Shown: positions 1 to 4,296, counted from the stretch's first letter. The stretch is DNA of 5,509 nt from Desulfovibrio sp. (GCA_031281815.1 JAITEY010000213.1:1-5509), one strand, 5' to 3'. The notes: a model not told the origin generated them from the letters alone. Program-made: numbers and translations.

Positions 1-257
1 ATGACGGCGCTGCCGTTCTTTTCCAGTTTGTAGTCGACCTTCTTGGTTTCCAGCGCCTTGATGACGTTGGCGGCGTCCTGCGGGGTAAGATCGGCATAGA
101 GCAGGCCGTATTCCTGTCCACCCATCCAGACGGCCAACACCAGAAAGCTGCCCACCGCGAGAACGGACAAGCCGCCCAAAAACACGCGCTGGGTTATGTT
201 TCTGCCGGACCAGAACTCAAGTATGCGGCTTTTGGCCGAGGTCAGAAAGGGCGACAT
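1..257 (-). CDS. fliF: FliF, flagellar MS-ring protein (N-terminal fragment, cut by window edge)
   Basis: FliF forms the membrane-embedded MS ring on which the flagellar rod, the C-ring and the export gate assemble. Only the first 85 codons are present, and the gene runs off the left edge. The start ATG (255-257) follows a strong Shine-Dalgarno TAAGGAG (264-270) at a 6-base gap. The visible protein begins MSPFLTSAKSRILEFW. It has a hydrophobic segment at about residues 25-45 (VFLGGLSVLAVGSFLVLAVW), which fits the first FliF transmembrane helix. This is followed by GQEYGLLYADLTPQDAANVI, the characteristic start of the periplasmic ring-building domain, and then a KVDYKLEKNG stretch. It lies 46 bases after the fliE stop and is probably co-transcribed from the promoter upstream of flgB. 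fliG, fliH and fliI would be expected beyond the edge, but this is inferred only. The family assignment is secure. Confidence 0.93.
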   Translation of the reverse strand, partial: MSPFLTSAKSRILEFWSGRNITQRVFLGGLSVLAVGSFLVLAVWMGGQEYGLLYADLTPQDAANVIKALETKKVDYKLEKNGSAV

Positions 258-263
258 GCGCGA

Positions 264-270
264 CTCCTTA
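264..270 (-). promoter_or_regulatory. Ribosome binding site of fliF
   Basis: TAAGGAG on the minus strand lies 6 bases before the fliF ATG. It is a near-perfect anti-16S match and fixes the start. The 46-base gap to fliE holds no visible promoter or terminator, so fliF is probably translated from the flgB operon mRNA. Confidence 0.75.
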
Positions 271-303
271 CACTCTGTAGACGTTGTGGTGTATTACGGT
301 ATA

Positions 304-633
304 TCAGAACTGCAGCCTGGACAGTTCCTTGTAGGCTTCCATAACCTTGTTGCGCACGGCGGCGGTCATGTTCATGGCCAAACTCGCTTTCTGCATGGAA
401 ATCATGAGTTCATGCACGTTCTGGTTTTCACCCGAAGCAAAGGAGGCGATAAGGTCCGAACGTTCAATCTGCGCCTTGTTGACCTTTTCCAGTGAGGCGC
501 CGAGCACTTCGGCGAAATCGTCGACCCGGCCCGCCTCTTTGGGCGCGGTCATGTTTTTGGCCTTGTTTTCGGCTTTGGCGAAATTGCGCAGGGCTTCGTT
601 GTACGCCTTGAGTCCGACGGCTTGAATACTCAT
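304..633 (-). CDS. fliE: FliE, flagellar hook-basal body adaptor protein
   Basis: FliE (109 aa, close to the roughly 100 aa usual for the family) is the first protein exported through the flagellar type III apparatus and links the MS ring to the proximal rod. The N-terminal half is charged and helical (about residues 7-60). The conserved C-terminal half includes HELMISMQKASLAMNM and then AVRNKVMEAYKELSRLQF, the VRNK...AYKE signature of FliE. No signal peptide is expected or seen. The ATG is preceded by GGAGG (640-644). The flgC stop lies only 14 bases upstream, so the two genes are almost certainly translated from one message. Gene order flgB-flgC-fliE-fliF is the common basal-body arrangement and supports the call independently. 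No missing or unusual residues were noticed. Confidence 0.95.
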   Translation of the reverse strand: MSIQAVGLKAYNEALRNFAKAENKAKNMTAPKEAGRVDDFAEVLGASLEKVNKAQIERSDLIASFASGENQNVHELMISMQKASLAMNMTAAVRNKVMEAYKELSRLQF

Positions 634-647
634 CGTGCGCCTCCGGC

Positions 648-1085
648 CTATCTGTTGATTTCAAGCGCTTTGCTGCACATCTGCTTGACGGCGTCCACGG
701 TGGCCACGTTGGCCTCGTAGCCGCGCTGGGCGGTCATGAGGGCGGCCATTTCCTCCATGACGTTGATGTCGGGATACGCGACATAGCCGTCTTCATCGGC
801 GTCCGGATGTCCCGGTTCGTAGACCAGTTTCAGGGGTCTCTGGTCCACGGGTACGGCCTGCACGCGCACGCCGCGCAGTTCCTTGTCCAGTTCCCCGCGC
901 ATCTGCGTTTTGAAATCGGCGTCCAGCGGCGTGGATTCCATAATCACGCTGCGCCGGCGGTACGGGCCGCCGTTTGCCGTTCGGGTGGTTTTCACGTTGG
1001 CCAGATTCATGGAGATGATGTTGATATGGGTGCGCTCGGCGCTCAGGGCGGAAGCGCCCATATCCAGAGCCGTGATGAAGTCCAT
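648..1085 (-). CDS. flgC: FlgC, flagellar basal-body proximal rod protein
   Basis: FlgC is a structural subunit of the proximal rod, exported through the flagellar export apparatus without a cleaved signal. At 145 aa it has normal length. The N-terminal rod/hook-family helix holds HINIISMNLANVKTTRT (about residues 20-36), followed by GGPYRRR (39-45), which is typical of FlgC. The C-terminal helix holds MAALMTAQRGYEANVATVDAVKQM (about 113-136), the family's conserved coiled-coil half. The two terminal helices pack together in the assembled rod. The start codon overlaps the flgB stop by one base (TAATG at 1083-1087), which implies translational coupling. A GAGGG element (1095-1099) inside flgB sits 9 bases upstream. 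The ending ALEINR is slightly different from the ALRI-type end common in the family, with no obvious consequence. Confidence 0.95.
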   Translation of the reverse strand: MDFITALDMGASALSAERTHINIISMNLANVKTTRTANGGPYRRRSVIMESTPLDADFKTQMRGELDKELRGVRVQAVPVDQRPLKLVYEPGHPDADEDGYVAYPDINVMEEMAALMTAQRGYEANVATVDAVKQMCSKALEINR

Positions 1086-1495
1086 TATTTCTGTCCCTCG
1101 ACTATCATTTGTTTGAGCCCCTCAAATTTGCTGCGGATAATCGTGCTCAGGGCCGAATAGTGCAGGTTGGTCTTGGCCATCTCGGCCATTTCCTTATCCA
1201 GGTCCACACGGTCTTCGCCGTGGATGATGCGCGGCTTGAACGCTTTTTCCCATGTCGGAGCGAAGCCTTGCGCCGAAAACCGCGAAGGGACGTGCGCCGG
1301 GTCGGTGCGGGTCATCTTGCCCTTGGCGTCAAGGCCCAGCGCCGCCTGCAGGTCATCTTCGAACTTCAGCTTCCGCGCCCTGTAGCCGGGCGTCTTGATG
1401 TTGGCCATATTGCTGGATATGACGTTCTGTCGCTGCAGCAGCATGTCCAAAACTTTCCCCGACAGCATCACATCCCGATCAAAAAGACTTTTCAT
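1085..1495 (-). CDS. flgB: FlgB, flagellar basal-body proximal rod protein
   Basis: FlgB is a proximal rod component that sits next to FliE and the MS ring. The protein is 136 aa, as usual. The rod-family signature SSNMANIKTPGYRAR occupies residues 27-41, in the form NxANxxTPGY. The middle part is variable (DDLQAALGLDAKGKM and following). The C-terminal helix contains VDLDKEMAEMAKTNLHYSAL and ends LKQMIVEGQK. ATG 1493-1495 is chosen because GGAGGAA (1499-1505) precedes it and because the MKSLFD start is typical. It is the first gene of the leftward flagellar operon. About 75 bases upstream of the ATG lies a sigma-54 promoter (1570-1585), so the operon is probably expressed as a sigma-54-dependent flagellar class, as in many polarly flagellated proteobacteria. 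Its leader RNA is predicted to be structured. Confidence 0.95.
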   Translation of the reverse strand: MKSLFDRDVMLSGKVLDMLLQRQNVISSNMANIKTPGYRARKLKFEDDLQAALGLDAKGKMTRTDPAHVPSRFSAQGFAPTWEKAFKPRIIHGEDRVDLDKEMAEMAKTNLHYSALSTIIRSKFEGLKQMIVEGQK

Positions 1496-1512
1496 GGCTT
1501 CCTCCGTTGTTC

Positions 1513-1527
1513 CCCGGCTGTGCCGGG
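1513..1527 (-). promoter_or_regulatory. Hairpin in flgB leader, just upstream of the ribosome binding site
   Basis: CCCGGC-TGT-GCCGGG forms a perfect 6-bp G+C stem with a 3-base loop. In the flgB mRNA it ends 7 bases before the GGAGGAA ribosome binding site (1499-1505). It leaves the site itself free, so it may act as an mRNA stabiliser or standby structure rather than a translation block. The fold is seen by eye only. Confidence 0.45.
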
Positions 1528-1529
1528 CG

Positions 1530-1559
1530 CCGACGGGAAAATTTTTCCCGGTGCATCGG
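1530..1559 (-). promoter_or_regulatory. Long inverted repeat at the predicted 5' end of the flgB mRNA
   Basis: The core is CGGGAAAA-T-TTTTCCCG (1534-1550), a perfect 8-bp inverted repeat around one central base. In the minus-strand RNA it is extended by CCGA (1559-1556) pairing with UCGG (1533-1530), with a five-base bulge (1551-1555). The predicted sigma-54 start is at about 1559, so the transcript would begin with this stem-loop. It may be a 5'-end mRNA stabiliser, or the DNA palindrome may be a protein operator covering the initially transcribed region. The inverted repeat is certain and the role is not. Confidence 0.5.
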
Positions 1560-1569
1560 CCGAATCGGC

Positions 1570-1585
1570 AGCAAAAAATATGCCA
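1570..1585 (-). promoter_or_regulatory. Sigma-54 (-24/-12) promoter of the flgB operon
   Basis: The minus strand reads TGGCATATTTTTTGCT. The invariant GG (1584-1583) and GC (1572-1571) are separated by exactly 10 bases, matching the RpoN consensus TGGCA-N6-TTGCW. Transcription should begin near 1559 and give a leader of about 63 bases before flgB. It faces the flagellar operon, and sigma-54 control of basal-body genes is well known in several proteobacterial lineages. An AAA+ enhancer-binding protein would be required, and none is encoded in the window. Confidence 0.82.
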
Positions 1586-1704
1586 CTACTATACTATACT
1601 GAAATAATTATAGTTAAAGAAAGTTTAGAGAAACGGCGTCATTTTTTTGGAGCAGAGCACACGAGGAGGGTCGTCGGCCCGAAGCGGAAGACTTTTCCCG
1701 TTGC

Positions 1705-1730
1705 GGGTCGCGGGACCGGGTCGGGGCGGG
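1705..1730 (+). other. G-rich tract with quadruplex-forming pattern
   Basis: Five runs of at least three G (1705-1707, 1712-1714, 1718-1720, 1723-1726, 1728-1730) are separated by loops of 4, 3, 2 and 1 bases, which fits the standard G3+N1-7 quadruplex pattern. The same stretch contains the direct repeat CGGGTCG (1704-1710 and 1717-1723) with an inverted GACC (1714-1717) between the copies. It also overlaps a 6-bp stem CGGGGC/GCCCCG (1722-1727 with 1733-1738). It lies about 110-135 bases upstream of the predicted TPR transcription start, where sigma-54 activator sites are often found. Confidence 0.4.
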
Positions 1731-1763
1731 CAGCCCCGCTCAAGGGGAAATAAAGGGACAATG

Positions 1764-1803
1764 CCTTGCGGCACAAGGGAAATACAGCGTTGTCGGCGTT
1801 GTC
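1764..1803 (+). repeat. Short repeats upstream of the TPR promoter (possible regulator sites)
   Basis: Two elements are seen. The first is an inverted repeat CCTTG-N5-CAAGG (1764-1778). The second is GCGTTGTC repeated directly at 1787-1794 and 1796-1803 with a 9-base period. They lie about 35-75 bases upstream of the predicted TPR transcription start. A third GTTGTC, in inverted orientation (GACAAC, 1841-1846), lies beyond the promoter. They could bind an activator or repressor, but no known operator was recognised. Confidence 0.35.
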
Positions 1804-1846
1804 TGCAAGTTTTGGCACGGTCTTTGCTTTGGAGCAGGCAGACAAC
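1798..1846 (+). repeat. 9-bp perfect inverted repeat bracketing the TPR promoter
   Basis: GTTGTCTGC (1798-1806) and its exact complement GCAGACAAC (1838-1846) flank the sigma-54 promoter at 1813-1828, almost symmetrically. The repeat centre is at about 1822 and the promoter centre at about 1820. The right arm covers the predicted transcription start. A dimeric regulator binding both arms, or a cruciform, could occlude the promoter; this function is inference. Confidence 0.45.
1813..1828 (+). promoter_or_regulatory. Sigma-54 (-24/-12) promoter of the TPR gene
   Basis: TGGCACGGTCTTTGCT matches the RpoN consensus TGGCACG-N4-TTGCW at every specified position, with GG (1814-1815) and GC (1826-1827) 10 bases apart. 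Transcription is expected near 1839, giving a leader of about 43 bases. It points at the TPR gene and diverges from the flgB sigma-54 promoter. Confidence 0.87.
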
Positions 1847-1870
1847 CATAGCGCTTCGGCGAAAATTTTC

Positions 1871-1876
1871 AGGAGG
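1871..1876 (+). promoter_or_regulatory. Ribosome binding site of the TPR gene
   Basis: AGGAGG lies 5 bases before the ATG at 1882. It is a full-consensus site that fixes the start and suggests efficient translation. Confidence 0.8.
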
Positions 1877-1881
1877 GGATC

Positions 1882-2439
1882 ATGAACCACGTTGATTATG
1901 AAATTAACAAAGAACTCGGTGAGTGCTACCTGTTCATGGGCGAGTATGACAAGGCTCGCGACTATTACCACAAGGCCGTGGAGTGCGATGCCGGCATGAT
2001 AGACCCCTATCTCGGTCTGGCTGCCGTAGCCGTGCACAAGGGCGATTATGACGATGCCCTGGCCTTGTACAAAAAGGCGCACCAGGTAAGTCCGGGAGAA
2101 AAATCTCTTGCGGGCATGGGTATGATGGAAGTGGAACAGGGCAGCTATCAGGAAGCCTTTGAACACTTTTCCGCGGCCCTGGGGTACAACCCCGGCAACA
2201 TGATGGCCGTCAACAGCTTGGTGCAGCTCGGCTATGTGCTGAAACGGCTGGAAGACGTGCTGCCTCACCTTGAGGCGGCTCTTGAGCCGGGCGATACGCC
2301 GGCGGTGCGCTACACCCTGGCGGCCTGCCTTATCGCGCTCGGCCGTGAAAACGATGCCAGGGAGCATCTGGAAATTTTGCTCGGCGAAAATCCGTCAAAT
2401 GACGACGCCAAACAACTTTACGCGCAATTAGCCGCGTAA
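1882..2439 (+). CDS. TPR-repeat protein, probably flagellum-associated (function unknown)
   Basis: This is a 185-aa protein made almost entirely of tetratricopeptide repeats, helix-turn-helix units that form protein-binding scaffolds. I count four to five: about 6-39 (LGECYLFMGEYDKARDYYHKA), 40-73 (LGLAAVAVHKGDYDDALALY, P71), 74-106 (GSYQEAFEHFSAALGYNP), a weak one at 107-138, and 140-173 (YTLAACLIALGRENDAREHL, P171). Canonical small residues and the position-32 proline are visible in most. There is no signal peptide, membrane segment or enzymatic domain, so it is probably cytoplasmic and acidic. The start is supported by AGGAGG. It is transcribed alone from a consensus sigma-54 promoter divergent from the flgB operon, which suggests a role in flagellar assembly, export or placement, perhaps as a chaperone or adaptor. 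That role rests on context only; TPR proteins serve many pathways. Confidence 0.85.
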   Translation: MNHVDYEINKELGECYLFMGEYDKARDYYHKAVECDAGMIDPYLGLAAVAVHKGDYDDALALYKKAHQVSPGEKSLAGMGMMEVEQGSYQEAFEHFSAALGYNPGNMMAVNSLVQLGYVLKRLEDVLPHLEAALEPGDTPAVRYTLAACLIALGRENDAREHLEILLGENPSNDDAKQLYAQLAA

Positions 2440-2450
2440 AACGGTGTGTA

Positions 2451-2468
2451 GGAGGTAGCCAATCCTCC
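2451..2468 (+). other. Small hairpin after the TPR gene
   Basis: GGAGG-N8-CCTCC gives a 5-bp stem starting 12 bases after the TPR stop. No U-tract follows, so it is a poor intrinsic terminator by itself. The GGAGG is not followed by a start codon at a usable distance, so it is not a ribosome binding site. Confidence 0.3.
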
Positions 2469-2490
2469 ATCGCACGATCCCCCCCGTACG

Positions 2491-2528
2491 ATTTCCCGGC
2501 CTCACGCCGGCGCGAGAGGCCGGGAGAT
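2491..2528. terminator. Long hairpin between convergent TPR and thiC genes (possible bidirectional terminator)
   Basis: The arms 2491-2503 and 2516-2528 pair at 12 of 13 positions, with the remaining one a G-T wobble. The central 10 bp, TCCCGGCCTC against GAGGCCGGGA, are perfect. The 12-base loop itself contains the palindrome CGCCGGCG. It lies between converging genes, where a terminator is expected. Neither strand has the U-tract of a standard intrinsic terminator: an A-run follows on the plus side (2532-2539), and on the minus strand the corresponding T-run lies upstream of the hairpin. It could still mark mRNA 3' ends or block exonucleases. Confidence 0.4.
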
Positions 2529-2547
2529 CAACAAAAAAACGGGGGGA

Positions 2548-2582
2548 GAAAACACCGGGGAAACACCGTATTGCCGGCAGTC
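2548..2582. repeat. 35-bp direct repeat, copy 1
   Basis: This copy matches 2620-2654 at 33 of 35 positions, the last 21 being identical. It contains the 8-bp palindrome TGCCGGCA (2572-2579) and an inner duplication of AAACACCG (2550-2557 and 2561-2568). It is non-coding, between the convergent TPR and thiC genes. I do not recognise the family. Confidence 0.75.
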
Positions 2583-2619
2583 CGTCGTCGCAGTCGAAAT
2601 CGGCCGTCGGCGGGCGGGT

Positions 2620-2654
2620 GAAAACACGGGGGGAACACCGTATTGCCGGCAGTC
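2620..2654. repeat. 35-bp direct repeat, copy 2
   Basis: This is the second copy, 72 bases after the first, differing at two positions (C/G at repeat position 9, A/G at 14). It ends 20 bases from the thiC stop, so it lies in the thiC 3' untranslated region. Its palindrome TGCCGGCA (2644-2651) can join a bulged stem, GCCGGCAG (2645-2652) with CTGC (2656-2659) and CGGC (2663-2666). That may contribute to thiC mRNA 3'-end structure. Confidence 0.75.
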
Positions 2655-2674
2655 TCTGCAGCCGGCCGGGGACT

Positions 2675-3982
2675 TTACTCCCGCAGCATGGTGACCGCGC
2701 AGAACCCGCCGCACATGGCGCAGACTTCTTCGCCGGCATGTTCGGCGCGTTTGGCGCACACTGCCGTCGGGTCCAGGGCATTTTCCTGCATCAGCTTCCA
2801 GTCGAGTTTTTTTCTGGCCTCGGACATGGCCTGTTCGCGCTTCAGGGCATGCGGTCTGCCCAAAGCGCGTTCGCCTGCTTGGGCGGCTATGCGCGATGCG
2901 GTCACGCCGGCGCGCACGTCGTCCCTGTCCGGTAGGGTCAAATGTTCGGCGGGCGTCAGATAACAGAGAAAATCCGCGCCGGCCTCCACGGCGAGCGCCC
3001 CGCCTATGGCCCCGGCGATATGGTCGTAGCCCGGACAAACGTCGGACACAAGAGGGCCGAGCACATACAGCGGCGCGCCGGCGCAGGCGGCCTTGATGCC
3101 GAGAATCTGCGCGCGCACCATGTTCAGGGGCATGTGTCCCGGCCCCTCCACCATACACTGCACACCTGCTTTAAGGCCGCTCCGGGCCAGTCTGCCCAGT
3201 GTGACGACTTCCTCCCATTGGGCCGGGTCGCCGGCATCCGCGCCCGCCCCGGGCCGCAGACCGTCGCCCAGAGACAGGACGACGTTGTGCGCGCGGGCTG
3301 TCTTCAACACGCGTTCATAATCGGTGAGCAGGGGATTTTCCTTGTTGTGCGTGCGCATCCAGCGGGCAAGTATGGAACCGCCGCGCGACACGATGCCCAA
3401 GACGCGCCCTCCCGCTTCCGAAGCCCAGGCGGCGCCGCGCTGCGTGAGGCCGCAATGCACCGTCATGAAATCGACTCCCTGTTCGGCCTGCCGCTCAATT
3501 TCCTCGAAAAGTTCGGCGGGTGAAAAGCCGGCCGGGTCTTTGCCGGCGTCTATATAGCGTTGGGCCACGGCATAGAGGGGTACGGTGCCCAGAGGCAGAG
3601 GGCAGGCCGCGAGCATTGTTTCCCGGCAGAGGCGTAAATCCCCGGCCACGGAAAGGTCCATCACCGTATCGGCCCCGGCCGCCGCGGCAACGGCCAGTTT
3701 GTCCAGTTCATTGTCCAAAGAATTACGCAGTGGGGAGGTGCCGATATTGGCGTTGACCTTGACGCGGGCCGGCTGTCCGACCATGCAGGGTTTCAGGCCG
3801 GGATGGCGCGGGTTGCCGAGCAGGACCATCGTGCCTTGTTCCAAAGCCGAGCGGATGTCTGCCGGCGGCAGCCCTTCCTGCTCGGCCAGGCCGGGCAGGG
3901 TGTACTCCAGAAGTTCGGCCAGAGCCGTATTTTGTGCGAAAAGAGACATTGCTGCGACCCCTGTTGCGGATTGTCGGCGCAT
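2675..3982 (-). CDS. thiC: ThiC, phosphomethylpyrimidine synthase (short anaerobe-type)
   Basis: ThiC is a cytoplasmic radical-SAM enzyme that rearranges aminoimidazole ribotide into hydroxymethylpyrimidine phosphate, the thiamine pyrimidine. From the first ATG it is 435 aa. This is the short form without the extra N-terminal domain of the enterobacterial enzyme. Family motifs appear in order: VKVNANIGTSP (74-84), MDLSVAGDL (108-116), PLGTVPLY (130-137), GVDFMTVHCG (169-178), VSRGGS (198-203), SLGDGLRPG (237-245), EGPGHMP (279-285) and TPAEH (343-347). H283 and H347 correspond to the metal-binding histidine pair. C421, C424 and C428 at the C-terminus bind the [4Fe-4S] cluster, but as CX2CX3C, one residue shorter than the classical motif. 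An alternative start at Met12 (3949), MSLFAQNT, has AGGGG 8 bases upstream and may be the true one; the first ATG has GAGG at 5 bases. The hydroxybenzimidazole synthase BzaF is a close paralogue that I cannot fully exclude. Confidence 0.9.
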   Translation of the reverse strand: MRRQSATGVAAMSLFAQNTALAELLEYTLPGLAEQEGLPPADIRSALEQGTMVLLGNPRHPGLKPCMVGQPARVKVNANIGTSPLRNSLDNELDKLAVAAAAGADTVMDLSVAGDLRLCRETMLAACPLPLGTVPLYAVAQRYIDAGKDPAGFSPAELFEEIERQAEQGVDFMTVHCGLTQRGAAWASEAGGRVLGIVSRGGSILARWMRTHNKENPLLTDYERVLKTARAHNVVLSLGDGLRPGAGADAGDPAQWEEVVTLGRLARSGLKAGVQCMVEGPGHMPLNMVRAQILGIKAACAGAPLYVLGPLVSDVCPGYDHIAGAIGGALAVEAGADFLCYLTPAEHLTLPDRDDVRAGVTASRIAAQAGERALGRPHALKREQAMSEARKKLDWKLMQENALDPTAVCAKRAEHAGEEVCAMCGGFCAVTMLRE

Positions 3983-4069
3983 TGCGCCTCAAAGGGCCGC
4001 TTGTGCATAGCGCATGGACGTTCGTGATGCAAGCCGGCCGTATTTCCTGAATCCGCCACGGGCAGATAT

Positions 4070-4098
4070 AACATAGCGTAATAATTGTTTTTTGTAAA
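4070..4098 (-). promoter_or_regulatory. Candidate sigma-70 promoter of thiC
   Basis: On the minus strand, TTTACA (-35, 4098-4093; 5/6 to consensus) and TATGTT (-10, 4075-4070; 4/6) are separated by an ideal 17-base A+T-rich spacer. Transcription would begin near 4063, about 80-115 bases before the thiC start codon depending on which ATG is used. Confidence 0.5.
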
Positions 4099-4161
4099 AA
4101 TTTCGGTGCGGGAATGCCCTCTCACGTCCGGCGGCAATGCCGATTTTGCTCTTTTGCGTGG

Positions 4162-4190
4162 TGGACAAAATGCCGGGCGGGGAGTATACG
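4162..4190 (+). promoter_or_regulatory. Candidate sigma-70 promoter of metK
   Basis: TGGACA (-35, 4162-4167; 5/6 to consensus) and TATACG (-10, 4185-4190; 4/6) have a 17-base spacer. Transcription would begin near 4197 and give a metK leader of about 110 bases. Confidence 0.48.
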
Positions 4191-4208
4191 CGAAAAGGCA
4201 AAGCAATT

Positions 4209-4228
4209 TATATGAATTTCCTGATATA
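4209..4228 (+). promoter_or_regulatory. Inverted repeat near the predicted metK transcription start
   Basis: TATAT-N10-ATATA lies about 12-31 bases downstream of the predicted metK start, a position where a repressor could act. An S-adenosylhomocysteine-responsive ArsR-family regulator (SahR) is known to control the SAM cycle in Desulfovibrio relatives, but I cannot say that this is its site. The arms are short and A+T-only, so chance is possible. Confidence 0.25.
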
Positions 4229-4244
4229 GGCGCGCACACGACCT

Positions 4245-4272
4245 CGGCCGCAAGGACGGGGCGCCGGCCGTC
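4245..4272 (+). promoter_or_regulatory. Alternative hairpins in the metK leader
   Basis: GACGG (4255-4259) pairs with CCGTC (4268-4272). Alternatively CGGCCG (4245-4250) pairs with the CGGCCG at 4265-4270, which overlaps the first stem, so the two folds exclude each other. They end about 25 bases before the GGGAG ribosome binding site. This could be a regulated leader or only a G+C-rich coincidence. Confidence 0.25.
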
Positions 4273-4296
4273 TATCCGTATCCACCCTGAATATCC

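Larger units (their letters stand above)
1496..1881. other. Divergent intergenic control region between flgB and the TPR gene
   Basis: This 386-base stretch has no credible gene. It contains, from left to right: the flgB leader with two hairpins; the leftward sigma-54 promoter; an A+T-rich block (about 1571-1650) with an ACTAT tandem repeat (1588-1600); a G-rich block with five G-tracts (1705-1730); short direct and inverted repeats (1764-1803); and the rightward sigma-54 promoter with its ribosome binding site. Open frames crossing it would be Arg/Gly/Pro-rich, lack family similarity and run through the promoters, so I treat it as non-coding. The space between the two -24 elements (about 227 bases) is the natural place for activator binding sites shared by both promoters. 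That role is inference from layout. Confidence 0.7.

Noticed and set aside
1607..1612. Perfect TATAAT (-10 box) on the minus strand upstream of flgB
   Set aside because: It lies in an A+T-rich block where such hexamers are expected, and there is no acceptable -35 at 16-18 bases. The sigma-54 promoter downstream is far stronger.
1647..1895. 82-codon plus-strand frame before the TPR gene
   Set aside because: Its composition is Arg/Gly-rich and it spans the sigma-54 promoter and the TPR ribosome binding site. It is better explained as intergenic control DNA.
1639..2367. Minus-strand frame of 242 codons opposite the TPR gene
   Set aside because: It is antisense to a convincing TPR protein that has a consensus promoter and ribosome binding site, and it has no recognisable motifs.
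2548..2654. Two direct repeats as a minimal CRISPR array
   Set aside because: There are only two copies, with a 37-base gap, imperfect identity and no cas genes. The gap resembles local sequence and is not a clear spacer.
2502..3158. Minus-strand frame in which the 35-bp repeat reads as repeated DCRQYGV peptides (72-base period, 24 codons)
   Set aside because: Most of it is an Arg-rich shadow of thiC in another frame. A period divisible by three can occur by chance, and no start signal supports it.
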